From NCBI GenBank assembly GCA_030524105.1, contig JAUNHE010000001.1:62001-126000 (forward strand): 64,000 nucleotides of DNA. Reading direction: 5' to 3'. The notes under the pieces are model-generated. The model did no database searches, was not told the origin of the DNA, and was given only the letters and a program-made list of their open reading frames with translations. Positions 29,901 through 39,366 of this stretch are shown here, one piece after another (the first letter of the stretch is position 1; each line of letters starts with the position of its first letter). This DNA comes from Rothia sp. (in: high G+C Gram-positive bacteria) (lineage in GTDB: Bacteria; Actinomycetota; Actinomycetes; Actinomycetales; Micrococcaceae). The translations under genes and the position numbers were made by a program.

Positions 29901-30603
29901 ACTAAGTGCCCCTATCCAGCTGGAATTAAAGCGGGTTGGCGCCCGCTGGCCGGGTATGGGCCAAACAGTTTTTTCCGGTTTAACAGCCTCAATTCGATCG
30001 GGGCAGTGGCTGGGTATCACCGGACCCTCTGGCTCTGGTAAAACAACCGCCCTGGCAACTCTGCTAGGTTTTTTGCCGGTGGAAAAGGGATCTGTGACGG
30101 TGAACGGCTATGCCTTAAGCCGGGCTGATCTACGCGGTTATGCCGCCTGGTGCCCACAATCGGCCTACATCTTTGAGTCTTCCATCGCCAACAATTTGGC
30201 CTTGGCAGCTCCTAAAGATCAAAGGCCAAGCGATGAACAGATGCTGGCTGTCTTGGACCGTGTTGGTTTAGGCAGCTTCGTTCGTTCTCTACCTGAGGGC
30301 TTGGATACTCAGGTCGGTGCCGGTGGCTCCTATGTTTCCGGTGGCCAGCGCCAGCGCATTGCTATTGCGCGGACGCTGCTGACCGAGTCTTCCCTGCTCC
30401 TCATGGATGAGCCTACCGCTCACCTTGATACCTTAGCTGCCCGAGCCCTCATCAATGAGGTTGCCCGGGGCACCAAGGCTGATCGAGACCTGGTAGAGAA
30501 CTCTGCCCGGCCCGGCTCCAGAGTACTTGTGCCACCGGCTGTTGTTTTAGTTTCTCACCGGGCAGAAGATATTGCTGCCTGTGATCAGGTGGTCAAGCTC
30601 TAA
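26947..30603 (+). CDS. cydDC: Thiol reductant ABC exporter, CydD-CydC fusion
   Basis: A heterodimeric ABC exporter of glutathione/cysteine needed for cytochrome bd assembly in known systems, here fused in one 1218-residue chain. Half 1: membrane domain (about 10-340), Walker A GPSGCGKST, signature LSAGQMRRLAIARTLA, Walker B VLVDEPTAH. Half 2: membrane domain (about 665-960), Walker A GPSGSGKTT, signature VSGGQRQRIAIARTLL, Walker B LLMDEPTAH, ending with SHRAEDIAACDQVVKL. Fusions of this kind are common in actinobacteria. ATG 26947 has no clear ribosome site. cydAB are not adjacent, and none is in the window. Confidence 0.88.
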   Translation: MDKRPPLGPHATVNLGIFAFLAAVKSFALILFASVLATALTSLGELTFKAVSNGQLLPRASTDWLAALAGEAQAQVAGIWLASLGLDPSLQVLLAVGSLGLALGSASDWALNYFAQRAATGAKSQIRSALVERVLATGGIDTPDGTGATAVLISRSLDSLDNYYSKTLTALVRSAVIPLLILLYLLVYDWSSALVLTLTLPLLPAFTLFFGRKARLNSARAQRELLRLSDHIVELVKGLPVLIGLGRAQAQSRALADLGDRYRKTTMYTLHSAFMSSFWLELLASLAMAGLAYLLASRLMAGQLAVDTALLVLFLARECYKPLQDFGAAYHRSKEGIGALRRAQSIIDRPLPQTNISPEGPYLRAQAVSVTYPGRGEILSNVNFRIQHGTTTAITGPSGCGKSTLLGVLSGAVAHGLIPTGAHEAMTVTGSVSGTGQTVWVSQSPSFIANSVLEEVALYGFPVYVHYEEELSAVLNLLSSKGPVTLSRKGRAKYLGYLRVVGLDSYADLAPETLSAGQMRRLAIARTLARVDALEQAGEHVTVLVDEPTAHLDQAAAQRVNISLAALAATGATLLIVTHDLSLADRTDYMLKARVDRQGRALGWDLLAGGRQGWDIEGFKRAVRESPIPPAHAGARRQAAPRRQPQPLPWFKTMSNIRSLTKIGPLPLLFRLFLSVLAQILMLLMLGFSAWLLMKAASLPAQANYILAAIAGLHLLGLGQALLQYMQRFYTHNLVLRSANRLRVRAWDSAGRTVLSIRSLLRGDRILDRLVGDIDELRLVLPKVIVPVMTHVLVMIFMLACTIYLLPFAVPAVLTGALASLFIFPALVRYTDHRADGSARESTSALLRLGVSAIDAAPDLRANGLNDLTAAAFAQKDQQNVDSVLAVSRAVGFGRGLTTLTWWSVSLWIIALAWTPVRLGQLQASTVAILVFMCTGLASSSLGHIEAVRRWPSLAQLVARMSPLLEVNELQEEELDERSALKREELSAPIQLELKRVGARWPGMGQTVFSGLTASIRSGQWLGITGPSGSGKTTALATLLGFLPVEKGSVTVNGYALSRADLRGYAAWCPQSAYIFESSIANNLALAAPKDQRPSDEQMLAVLDRVGLGSFVRSLPEGLDTQVGAGGSYVSGGQRQRIAIARTLLTESSLLLMDEPTAHLDTLAARALINEVARGTKADRDLVENSARPGSRVLVPPAVVLVSHRAEDIAACDQVVKL

Positions 30604-30681
30604 GAAACCTCCTGGCTAGCTAGGATTAGGGTCAATCCAGCGGGCCAGTAAGCAACTAAGGGTAGGGCTGCTAACTAAGGC

Positions 30682-33270
30682 TTAGAAGAGGGGGTTCTCC
30701 TGCGGACTTTCAGCCTGGGCGCTAGTAGAGCCTGCGTCTAGCCTCGTTCCGCTGCTTGTTCCGGCCTCTAGATTAGTGCTGGCCTGCTGATAGTTTGGAC
30801 CGAGGGCAGCAATAGTTTGCCTGAGCAGCACACCCGAACCGTCTCGAGGGCCGTACTCGGTTGGTAGCGATCGAGCAACACCGGCAGCGCTAGCGGCCTT
30901 GGCCGGGCCCGGTCCTACAAAAGCTAGAGCCAGCTTAGTCTCACCGGTCAGTAGGCGGTGACAGCGTAACCCAGCCGTCGCCCTACCCTTAAGAGGATAC
31001 TGGTTTAGTTCCGTTACCTTAGCCGAGGGCATCTGCCCAGAGCCTACCTGGCTAACCGTTACGAGCACAGCGGCATCCTCTGGGCTGGTTACCCCAAAAG
31101 CGAGGAGCTGATCAGAGCCAGCCAACTTTATGCCGGCTATGCCGGCACCGTTTCTGCCCTGGGGTCTAACCTTAGCCGCGGAAAAAGTCAGCAGCTTAGC
31201 CTGCTGGCTGACAAAGGTCAGCTGCAGATCATCGCTGGGACAGGGGGCTAGGGCTAGTAGCTGATCCTGGCCCTTGAGCTTAATAATTTCCCAGCTGTCG
31301 GCATTAAGCGGGTAGTCGGGATTAACCCTTTTGACAACTCCCTGTCGGGTAGCCAGGGCCAGCACCGTATTAATAGGAGCTAAGCCTAGGAGGTTTTCCC
31401 CTTTATCCAGGGAAAACAGGTCTGCTGCCTCAACTCCAGAATCCAGCAGGGGAGTGCCTTGAGCCTGATCCAAAACCGCAAGATCCATGACATTGACCCG
31501 TATCATGCGTCCAGCAGAGGTAACGGCAGCAATTTCACCCCGGGCTGTGGTGGGAACTATAGAAACAAAAACGTCATGTTTAATACGTTTACCGGGATCC
31601 ACCAGGGGCTGGCGTTGCCCCGGGTGGGCAGGGGTTCGGCCCACTTTACCGGAGGCAGAAAGAAGTACCCAGCAGGGGTCATCGGCGATTTCAAGGGCTA
31701 AACCTAAGCCCTGCCTGCTCTTTTTCCCTGGGTCAGGAGGGCTGATTAGGGCAGCTGCCGGGTCATCCTGCTGCATAAGTTTGCTTCGTCGCGGGCTAGC
31801 ATAGGTTTGGGCTACCTGTTGCAGTTCAGCGATCACGACGTCATTAAGCCGGTTTTCATCTGCCAGGATTGCTTGCAGCTCAGCGATTTCTGCTCTTAGC
31901 TGCTGCTCTTCTTTTTCCAACTCAAGCCGGGAGAATTTAGTGAGCTGGCGTAATCTTAGTTCAAGAATATGGTGGGCTTGTTCTTGCGAAAGATCAAAAA
32001 CCCGCATGAGCTCCTGCCTAGCCTGGCTAGACTCTTCAGCAGAACGAATAATCTGGATAACTCGATCAATGTCCACCATGGCAAGGAGTAAACCTTGAAC
32101 TAGATGCAGTCTTTCCTGACGTTTACTCAGTCTAAAGGCGGTGCGGCGGCGGACCACCGTAGTGCGGTGTTCAACATAGACCCGTAAGAGATCCAGCAAG
32201 CTTAAAGTCTGGGGCTGGCCGGCAACCAAGGCAACATTGTTAATACCAAAAGAGTCTTCTAAGGGGGTGTATTTATAGAGCGAGGCTAAAATGGCCTGGG
32301 GATTAAAACCATTTTTAATTTCAACAACCAGCCGGAGCCCGTTTTTGCGGTCGGTGAGGTCCTGAACGTCAGAAATTCCTACTAGTTTCTTTTTGCTAAC
32401 CCCGTCTTTAATTTTTTCAATAACTTTTTCAGGGCCCACCATATAGGGCAGCTCCGTAAAGACAATGCCCTGCTTACGGGCCGAGACCTGTTCGATAGAA
32501 GCCTTGGCGCGGGTTTTAAAAATACCGCGGCCAGTCCGGTAGGCATCCTTAATACCCTGGAGGCCCACAATAGTTGCTCCACCGGGAAGATCGGGGCCGG
32601 GGATAAACTTCATTATTTGTTCTAGGCTGGCATCGGGATTTTTAATGAGATAGCAGGCTCCCTCAATGACTTCCCTCAGATTGTGCGGCGGCATATTAGT
32701 GGCCATGCCTACAGCGATGCCGGCAGAACCGTTAACAAGCAGGTTAGGAAAAGCCGCCGGGAGCACCGTGGGTTGGAGGAGCTGATTGTCGTAGTTGGGT
32801 ACAAAGTCAACGACGTCTTCGTCCAGGTCTGCTGTTAAAGCCAGGGCTGCTGGATCCATCCGGGCCTCGGTATAGCGGGAAGCGGCGGGGCCGTCGTCCA
32901 AGGAACCAAAATTCCCGTGACCGTCAACGAGAGGCATTCGCATGGCAAAGGGCTGGGCTAGACGAACCATGGCGTCATAAATTGCGGAGTCTCCATGGGG
33001 ATGAAGTTTGCCCATCACCTCACCAACAACTCGAGCAGATTTAACGTGGCCCTTGTCCGGGCGTAAGCCCATCTGCTGCATCATGTAGAGAATACGCCGC
33101 TGGACCGGTTTGAGCCCGTCGCGAGCATCGGGTAGGGCACGGGAGTAGATAACTGAGTAGGAGTACTCTAAAAAGCTGGCCTCCATCTCCTGGGAGACAT
33201 CAATATCAACGATCTTTTCTTTAAGGTCGGTGGGAAAATCGTCGGGCAAAGTTTTTGAACGGCGAGCCAT
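30682..33270 (-). CDS. parC: DNA topoisomerase IV subunit A (GyrA/ParC family)
   Basis: The DNA-cleaving subunit of a type IIA topoisomerase. In 862 residues: [26 protein letters not shown] at the start, the quinolone-resistance region [17 protein letters not shown], the catalytic tyrosine in [10 protein letters not shown] near residue 130, and a coiled-coil region (about 440-500). A C-terminal beta-propeller domain without a QRRGGKG GyrA-box follows, which favours ParC over GyrA. The last 60 residues are a Ser/Ala/Thr-rich tail. It faces parE across mdh and cydDC and reads towards it. Confidence 0.88.
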   Translation of the reverse strand: MARRSKTLPDDFPTDLKEKIVDIDVSQEMEASFLEYSYSVIYSRALPDARDGLKPVQRRILYMMQQMGLRPDKGHVKSARVVGEVMGKLHPHGDSAIYDAMVRLAQPFAMRMPLVDGHGNFGSLDDGPAASRYTEARMDPAALALTADLDEDVVDFVPNYDNQLLQPTVLPAAFPNLLVNGSAGIAVGMATNMPPHNLREVIEGACYLIKNPDASLEQIMKFIPGPDLPGGATIVGLQGIKDAYRTGRGIFKTRAKASIEQVSARKQGIVFTELPYMVGPEKVIEKIKDGVSKKKLVGISDVQDLTDRKNGLRLVVEIKNGFNPQAILASLYKYTPLEDSFGINNVALVAGQPQTLSLLDLLRVYVEHRTTVVRRRTAFRLSKRQERLHLVQGLLLAMVDIDRVIQIIRSAEESSQARQELMRVFDLSQEQAHHILELRLRQLTKFSRLELEKEEQQLRAEIAELQAILADENRLNDVVIAELQQVAQTYASPRRSKLMQQDDPAAALISPPDPGKKSRQGLGLALEIADDPCWVLLSASGKVGRTPAHPGQRQPLVDPGKRIKHDVFVSIVPTTARGEIAAVTSAGRMIRVNVMDLAVLDQAQGTPLLDSGVEAADLFSLDKGENLLGLAPINTVLALATRQGVVKRVNPDYPLNADSWEIIKLKGQDQLLALAPCPSDDLQLTFVSQQAKLLTFSAAKVRPQGRNGAGIAGIKLAGSDQLLAFGVTSPEDAAVLVTVSQVGSGQMPSAKVTELNQYPLKGRATAGLRCHRLLTGETKLALAFVGPGPAKAASAAGVARSLPTEYGPRDGSGVLLRQTIAALGPNYQQASTNLEAGTSSGTRLDAGSTSAQAESPQENPLF

Positions 33271-33373
33271 ATATACCTCAATAATGCGTGTATCTCAAAA
33301 AATGCTAGGAGCAGCCCCCTGGCACCACAAGCAATTCTAGCCTCTTACTTCCATGAAGTAATGTTTCAGCCCG

Positions 33374-33463
33374 CTAGAGCGGTTTTACGGGGGCTCCTTT
33401 GAGGCGGGCGGCTTCTTTGATAGCCAGCAGTAGCTGATCGGTGTAAGCTGCACCATATTCGAG
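33374..33463 (-). other. Protein-like 30-codon open frame without a start, upstream of parC
   Basis: In the 237-base parC/GNAT intergenic region the minus strand reads LEYGAAYTDQLLLAIKEAARLKGAPVKPL and then a stop. The composition and amphipathic pattern look like the end of a real protein. No start codon with a ribosome site was found; the frame runs back into the beginning of the divergent gene. It may be a relic gene end or chance. Confidence 0.25.
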
Positions 33464-33507
33464 TATTCTAGGAGCAGGAAAAATTTTGCTTAAGGTCAGG
33501 GGCGCAC

Positions 33508-36261
33508 ATGTCAACTGGATTCACGGCTAAAGATCCGGCTCATCCAACAACAGCAGAGATACCCTTTATTTATCCCACTCACTGGGAAGCAGACGTTGTA
33601 CTCAGAGACGGAGCAACCGCTCATTTGCGGCCGGTTATTCCGACAGATCGGGATGCTCTTGAACAGATGTATGCCGGGCAGAGTGAGAGAACAATTTACC
33701 TGCGTTTTTTTGCCCCTAAACCAAAACTGAGTGACAAGGAATTAACGCGTTTTACCACTGTTGACCATGTAGACCGGGTGGCCTTTGTGCTCTACCGCGG
33801 GGAAGAACTACTCGGTATTGGCAGGTATGACCGTACCAATGATCCCACAGAAGCTGAAGTGGCTTTTATGATTTCTGATAAGCACCAGGGCCGCGGTATT
33901 GGCTCCATCCTGCTTGAGCACCTGGCTGCTGCTGCCCATGAACGCGGCATTCAACGATTTTCTGCAGAGGTGCTGCCCGAGAACCGTCCTATGCTTAACG
34001 TCTTTTCTGACGCCGGTTATGAAGTCACTCGAGAGTTTGAAGACGGTATTGTCCTCGTTGAATTTGATATTGATCCCACCGACCGTTCTCGGGAAGTGAT
34101 GGAAACCCGGGAGCATCGGGCCGAAGCCCAGTCAATCTCAGAACTGTTGACCCCTGTAACCGTAGCCGTCCTTGCCGATTCCAGTAACTGGGATTTGGGC
34201 GGCAAGGCCAGCGTGATTAATCTGATCACTGGGGGATACACCGGAAAAATCTATGCTATCTGTCCGGGCAAAGACAGTAAGCAGGCACCGGAAGGATCTG
34301 TTCTTGTTTCGGATATCAGCCAGATTCAGGAGCAGATTGATTTAGCTATCATTACCCTTCCTATCGAAAAAGTGGCCGATGCCGTAGAGGCTTGTGGCCA
34401 GGCAGGAACTCGTGGCGCCCTTATTCTTACCAGCGGTTATGCTGATGACGGTGCCCGCGGTAGGGCGCGACAAAAAGCCTTGGTTCGTTCGGCTAGGGGT
34501 TACGGTATGCGCATTATTGGGCCAGCATCCTTTGGCCTCCTTAACAATGATCCGGCCATTAAACTTGATGCAACTTTAACCATTAAAGATCCACCCCCGG
34601 GTTCTTTGGGCTTGTTTAGCCAGTCAGCCGGGATTGGTGCCATGTTTTCCCAGGCAGCGGTGCGAAGAAACATTGGGGTCTCTTCCCTGGTTTCGGCCGG
34701 CAACAGGGCCGATGTTTCCGGTAATGACATGATGCAATATTGGGAGGACGACCCACATACCAGAGTGTGTGCCCTGTATCTGGAATCCATCGGAAATCCG
34801 CGAAAGTTTGGTAGGATCGCCCGCCGTCTTTCCCGGAGTAAGCCTGTTATCGCTAGTAAAAACCAGGTGACCGGTCGGCAGCTGCCTCCGGGTCATTCAG
34901 GGCGTACTTCTACAGTGCCTCGAGATGCCCTGGACTCTATGTTCCGCCAGGCAGGGGTGATCAGTGTAGATTCCGTGGACCAGGTTTTAGACGTAGCCCA
35001 GCTCTTGGTTTCTATGCCGTTACCTAAAAAACGGCGAATAGCGATTATCTCCAACGCTGCTGCCCTGGGGCAAATGGTCGCAGACCGGGCTGCCACCCGC
35101 GACATCGAGGTTAAGCTCACTGAGTCCATGTTAACCTTGGGCAAGGGCAGCATGAACCTGCTGCAAGAGGTTTTTTATACTGCGCTGGAATCATCCGATA
35201 TTGATGCCCTGATTGGTGTCTTTTTGACTGAGGGCGTGAGCGATCCCCAAAAGATTGCTGACCGAATGCTTGCTGCCGCTCAAAAATTCAATAAACCTAG
35301 CCTGGCTGTTTTCCCAGCTATTCTTGAAGCTCAGCATACGATGCACGGTATCTATGGGGAATCGGACCAAAAGCAAGAACAAGAAGAAGGGCCCTCTATA
35401 GTTGGCCTGCCCTGCTATTCCTCCCCGGTACAGGCCGTTGACGCCCTAGCCTCGGTTATGGATTATGTCGAGTGGCGAGAGAAAGAAGCCGGAACCCTCT
35501 ATGCCCCGGCGGGAGTGCGCCCTAAAGATACAGCAGCTTTTATTAACGGCCTCATGTCTGAGGTAGAGGGGGAGGAACTCCTGGAACTCGATCAAGCGGC
35601 TAGTTCCCATATTTTGGCTCAATACGGTATAAACCTGCTACCTTCCTTTGTTGTTGAGGATGTGGAGCAGGCTTATGCTGCCGTTGAGCAGGTTTCTGGT
35701 TACCCGGTGGTGCTTAAAGCAACCGATGATTTTCTAAGTCGCCGGCTCGATTTAGGCGGAATCAGACTTAATATTGAGAATAAGGCCCAGCTTGAACACG
35801 AATTTTTGGCCTTAACAAAAACTTTATCCCGCTACGGAAATAAGCAGATAGCGCTACAAAAACAGGTTGATGCGGGTCAGGCAACGGTCATCGAAGCCCT
35901 TGAAGACCCCTTGCTGGGGCCGGTTATTTCTTTTGGCATGAGCGGGGATGCTACCAGCTTGCTTAATGACTGGGCCCGCAGGATTCCTCCTTTGACACAG
36001 AGAGACATTTATAAACTAGTGCGTAGTCCTAAGGCTGCGGTTCGTCTTTTTGGTGAAAACGAGCTGGCAGCTGTGCGGGTAGATTTACTGGAGGATTTGC
36101 TTGCTCGGGTAGCTTTACTTAAAGATAATCATCCTGAACTAGCCTTCATTCAGCTTAACCCGGTGATTGTTGCCCAGCAGAGCCTGACCGTTGCCATGGC
36201 CAAGATCAAGCTGGGCAACCCCCAACAGCGAACGGATTCAGCACGGCGAACCCTGAGTTAA
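33508..36261 (+). CDS. GNAT acetyltransferase fused to ADP-forming acyl-CoA synthetase-like domains (Pat-type)
   Basis: A 917-residue protein of the Pat/PatZ architecture, which in known bacteria acetylates lysines of metabolic enzymes such as acetyl-CoA synthetase. The N-terminal GNAT domain (about 25-195) has AFMISDKHQGRGIGSILLEHLAAAA with the Q/RxxGxG acetyl-CoA loop. The CoA-binding domain (about 215-335), succinyl-CoA-ligase-like domain with SQSAGIGAMFSQAA, and a C-terminal ATP-grasp-like domain (PVVLKATDDFLSRRLDLGG) follow. The GNAT-first order is the actinobacterial one. In this family the synthetase part is often regulatory. ATG 33508 follows AAGGTCAGGGGC. Confidence 0.9.
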   Translation: MSTGFTAKDPAHPTTAEIPFIYPTHWEADVVLRDGATAHLRPVIPTDRDALEQMYAGQSERTIYLRFFAPKPKLSDKELTRFTTVDHVDRVAFVLYRGEELLGIGRYDRTNDPTEAEVAFMISDKHQGRGIGSILLEHLAAAAHERGIQRFSAEVLPENRPMLNVFSDAGYEVTREFEDGIVLVEFDIDPTDRSREVMETREHRAEAQSISELLTPVTVAVLADSSNWDLGGKASVINLITGGYTGKIYAICPGKDSKQAPEGSVLVSDISQIQEQIDLAIITLPIEKVADAVEACGQAGTRGALILTSGYADDGARGRARQKALVRSARGYGMRIIGPASFGLLNNDPAIKLDATLTIKDPPPGSLGLFSQSAGIGAMFSQAAVRRNIGVSSLVSAGNRADVSGNDMMQYWEDDPHTRVCALYLESIGNPRKFGRIARRLSRSKPVIASKNQVTGRQLPPGHSGRTSTVPRDALDSMFRQAGVISVDSVDQVLDVAQLLVSMPLPKKRRIAIISNAAALGQMVADRAATRDIEVKLTESMLTLGKGSMNLLQEVFYTALESSDIDALIGVFLTEGVSDPQKIADRMLAAAQKFNKPSLAVFPAILEAQHTMHGIYGESDQKQEQEEGPSIVGLPCYSSPVQAVDALASVMDYVEWREKEAGTLYAPAGVRPKDTAAFINGLMSEVEGEELLELDQAASSHILAQYGINLLPSFVVEDVEQAYAAVEQVSGYPVVLKATDDFLSRRLDLGGIRLNIENKAQLEHEFLALTKTLSRYGNKQIALQKQVDAGQATVIEALEDPLLGPVISFGMSGDATSLLNDWARRIPPLTQRDIYKLVRSPKAAVRLFGENELAAVRVDLLEDLLARVALLKDNHPELAFIQLNPVIVAQQSLTVAMAKIKLGNPQQRTDSARRTLS

Positions 36262-36328
36262 TAGCCGGCTGGATGTTCTAAAATGATCTGGTGCAGTATC
36301 CGGTTTGCAGAGAGAGAAGGTGCTGGCT

Positions 36329-36913
36329 GTGAGTGAGGCGGTTCAGGCGACCTTAGAAGAGTCAATCAACAGGTTAGGCTTTTACCCCGATCTTGTTAAG
36401 GAAGCTGTGGCTGACGGTATCTTGGGGCAAGAACCTGAGGCTCACCTGGTACAGCTCGAAACCCACTTTGAAAGCGCCCAGGTGCACCGGCATATTACAG
36501 TTTTGGCTTTAGCGGGCAACTATCTGCTGGTTTCACATTTGGATGACCAACAGCTAGATGATTCTGCAGATGCAGTTGTTGCCCATGTGAGTGTGGAGAC
36601 TCTACCGGTCTCTGCTATAGATAGCATGACGCTTAACTACTCCTACCCCCAGCCGCATAACTATTTGCCGGGTGTTCAACCCTCCGAAATATCTCTTATG
36701 GTGTCTTGGAGTGGGGGCCAGCGCCTTGATATTCAACCGGCTGATTGCCCGGACCCTGGTTGTAGTGCAGACCACGGCTACGCCGGTCTTGCTTCGAGGG
36801 AAGACGTCGTCATGCGCATTAGTGCCACTGCTGATGGACCGGAGCTTGTTGCCCAGGCCAGAAAGTTTGCTAGGGCCCTTCGGGCCGCCCACCTAGGAGT
36901 TGAGCAGAAGTGA
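36329..36913 (+). CDS. DUF5998 protein
   Basis: A 194-residue actinobacterial protein of unknown function. Features seen: FYPDLVKEAVADGILGQEPEAHLVQLETHFESAQVHRHITVLALAGNYLLVSHLDD, and a later IQPADCPDPGCSADHGYAGLASREDVVMRISA with two Cys and a His. GTG 36329 follows GAAGG at 8 bases; an in-frame TTG at 36305 lacks a ribosome site. Its TGA overlaps the next GTG by 4 bases (GTGA), so the two are translationally coupled. Confidence 0.86.
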   Translation: MSEAVQATLEESINRLGFYPDLVKEAVADGILGQEPEAHLVQLETHFESAQVHRHITVLALAGNYLLVSHLDDQQLDDSADAVVAHVSVETLPVSAIDSMTLNYSYPQPHNYLPGVQPSEISLMVSWSGGQRLDIQPADCPDPGCSADHGYAGLASREDVVMRISATADGPELVAQARKFARALRAAHLGVEQK

Positions 36914-38139
36914 GCTTGAGAGACTTTGCCGGTCATGAGCTGGCTGGACCTCCAGCATACGGAGCCAGAAGTGTGGCCGACGTTTTTGAATCTGCTGCCA
37001 GCCTGCTGGCGCAGCAATCCTTAAATCCTCAACCCCATCCGCTCTGGGGGGCCGGTAGGCATGATCCGCTTAAACTAGCTGAGCTTGTGGAAAAAGCCGG
37101 CTACGATGCGAGCAGCTACCGCAGTGTCTGTGTGATTATGGTGGATGGCTTAGGCCAGCACTTGCTTGAGCAGCATGCAGCCTATGCCCCCTTCCTAGCT
37201 AAGGTGCCCTCTTTAGCAGTACTGGATGCCGCCCTGCCTTCTACCACGGCCGCCTCACTGACTTCCTTTGGTACAGCCTTAGCTCCCGGAACACACGCAG
37301 TCGCCGGGTACGAGGTAAAAAATCCTGACAGTGGAAGGATCATGAACCACCTGTCTGGCTGGGACAAGAGCATAGATCCCCGCCAGTGGCAGCCCTTTAG
37401 TACAGTTTTTGAACGTTATGAAAAGTGCTGTGACGTTGCCACCATTTCTTTAAGTAAGTATCAGGGTTCCGGTCTGAGCGAGGCCGCTCTGCGTGGCGGT
37501 AGGTTTATTCATGCCCAGTCTCTCGTGGCACGAACCACTTTGGCAAGCAGTATTCTTTCTGCCCGCAAACCGTCTTTGGTCTACCTTTACTGGGGGGAAA
37601 TTGATCAGGCCGGGCACCGTTTTGGTGTTGATTCACCCCAGTGGCGAGAGCACCTTGAAGAGCTTAATCTGATCTTACGCCGCTTTGTCCATGGCCTGCC
37701 TAGCCATGTTTTGGTTTTATTAACGGCCGACCACGGGATGGTTGATATTAAGCCCCAAGACAGAATTGATTATTCTGGCCAGCAGCACTTGCTTGATAAC
37801 GTATCCCTGACGGCCGGTGAACCTAGGCTAGTGCAGCTACATCTAGCGGATAGATCCGAGCCTGCCAAGGCAAAACTGCTTCAGGCTTGGAGTCAGGCTT
37901 ATGGTGATCGAGCCTGGATACTTGATAGCGAGCAGCTTTACCAGCAAGGTTATTTTGGTGGGCATATCACTGAGCAGGCCAGAGCTAGGATTGGTCATAT
38001 TATGGTGGCTTGTCGAGAAGATATAGCCCTCTACGATATGAGGCATTATAAGGAGCATGCACTGGCCATGGTAGGCCAGCACGGGTCCTGGACCGATCGG
38101 GAACGTCTGGTTCCGCTGCTGCTTTTACCTACCGGTTAG
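36910..38139 (+). CDS. Alkaline phosphatase superfamily hydrolase (nucleotide pyrophosphatase/phosphodiesterase type)
   Basis: A 409-residue metal-dependent phosphohydrolase. It shows VCVIMVDGLGQHLLEQH (first metal Asp), a nucleophile region LPSTTAASLTSFGTALAPGTHAVAGYE (Thr nucleophile), WGEIDQAGHRFG (Asp and His ligands) and LLTADHGMVDI (Asp-His ligands), the NPP-type active-site set. No signal peptide is seen, so it should act in the cytosol. The start is GTG 36910, overlapping the DUF5998 stop. The substrate is unknown. The DUF5998-phosphatase pair is conserved in actinobacteria. Confidence 0.88.
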   Translation: MSLRDFAGHELAGPPAYGARSVADVFESAASLLAQQSLNPQPHPLWGAGRHDPLKLAELVEKAGYDASSYRSVCVIMVDGLGQHLLEQHAAYAPFLAKVPSLAVLDAALPSTTAASLTSFGTALAPGTHAVAGYEVKNPDSGRIMNHLSGWDKSIDPRQWQPFSTVFERYEKCCDVATISLSKYQGSGLSEAALRGGRFIHAQSLVARTTLASSILSARKPSLVYLYWGEIDQAGHRFGVDSPQWREHLEELNLILRRFVHGLPSHVLVLLTADHGMVDIKPQDRIDYSGQQHLLDNVSLTAGEPRLVQLHLADRSEPAKAKLLQAWSQAYGDRAWILDSEQLYQQGYFGGHITEQARARIGHIMVACREDIALYDMRHYKEHALAMVGQHGSWTDRERLVPLLLLPTG

Positions 38140-39082
38140 TTGTGGCCTGCTGGGCAGGGGTCTGAGCAGGAAGACTGCCCTGATAGGCCTGGGTTGTTGC
38201 CTGGGCTGGGCTGCTTGGGGCCGCCGGTGTTGCTGCTGGTCCCGAGCTTGTTGAGCCGGACAGGCTGGGCTGGGCTGCGCTTGGTTCTGGACTAGCGGCT
38301 GTCTGGGCTAGGGCAGTTTCGCTTGCCTGTGCACTAGCAGTGGCCTGATCTGTCGCTCTTAGGCTTTGGCTGACCGGGCTTGTGGTTTCCTCTAGCGCCT
38401 GATTCTGTTGGGTTTGTGGAGCTAGGATTTCTTGCTGGCTGGGGGCTAGGTAGTCTACGCTGCCGGGATCTGCCACAACCTGGCCTGAATCCAGGTAGTT
38501 AACTTCCGGCACTTTTGTGTTAAAGGAAGGTGAGGGCGCAGCCGAGCTGCTGGGTTGAGAACTGCTGCTGGGACTGGGGCTAAGGGTAGCCCTTAGTTCT
38601 TCCTCCTGGGCAACCGAATTAGCCCCACTCAGGGCAGTGACTAGAATACCTGAACCAACAACAAGCCCTAGTAAGGATAAGCTTCCGATCAGTAGAGGTT
38701 TACTGGCTTTAAACTGGCTGCTTGAGGCTGGCTCTTCCTGACCTGCTTGTTGACGCCTCATGGCTTGGATTCCAGCCAGGATTTCTGCTTGACGCCTTTC
38801 TTCTTTAGCTAAGGCACGCTGGTACTGGTGATCTTCTAGCCGGTCTTTTAAGGAGCGCTTTTCTTCTTCGGTGCCGTAGAAAAAAAGTTGGCGGGATAGG
38901 GTTTCATGATCGGTCTCGGCGGCAAAGTTATTGGCTAAGTCATCCTCGGTGACATAGACGTAGCCTTCTGCCAGCGGTTCGTAGCTTGCGCTGGGGACCG
39001 CAGACTGGTCAAGCGCTTGGGTTGTAGCAGCTTCTGTCTTGTTCTTCCCAGGAGAACCTTGGGGATACTGCTGAGGGGCCAT
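38129..39082 (-). CDS. Single-pass membrane protein with Ser/Gln/Ala/Pro-rich outer domain
   Basis: A 317-residue protein, family not recognised. An N-terminal cytoplasmic part (about 1-125) contains YVYVTEDDLANNF and a charged helix (EEEKRSLKDRLEDHQYQRALAKEERRQAEILAGIQAMRRQQ). One membrane helix follows at about 128-150, then a low-complexity extracellular tail rich in Ser, Gln, Ala, Thr and Pro. The tail could span the cell wall. ATG 39082 has a weak ribosome site. It overlaps the end of the convergent phosphatase gene by 11 bases and lies 284 bases downstream of sepH on the same strand. Confidence 0.7.
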   Translation of the reverse strand: MAPQQYPQGSPGKNKTEAATTQALDQSAVPSASYEPLAEGYVYVTEDDLANNFAAETDHETLSRQLFFYGTEEEKRSLKDRLEDHQYQRALAKEERRQAEILAGIQAMRRQQAGQEEPASSSQFKASKPLLIGSLSLLGLVVGSGILVTALSGANSVAQEEELRATLSPSPSSSSQPSSSAAPSPSFNTKVPEVNYLDSGQVVADPGSVDYLAPSQQEILAPQTQQNQALEETTSPVSQSLRATDQATASAQASETALAQTAASPEPSAAQPSLSGSTSSGPAATPAAPSSPAQATTQAYQGSLPAQTPAQQATTNR

Positions 39083-39366
39083 GAAATTTTTTACCTATCT
39101 AAGCCTGGTCTCTGTAAGACTCATTGCGATGAACAAGGCTTGCTGGGTTAGCAAGGTACAAACAGCTGGGTAGATAGATAATTTTTGGGGACACACCCTC
39201 TAGTTTGTACGGAAAATAATTTTACGATGTTTAACCAAGATATACAGGTAGCCTCTGTCACATCTGAGGTATTTCCCAGCTGCTTTCCATTACATTAACA
39301 AATTTTGCCAACATTTAAGTTGGCATTTGTCCACTAGATAGTGGTAATTTTTGCGAAGGATAGCAG

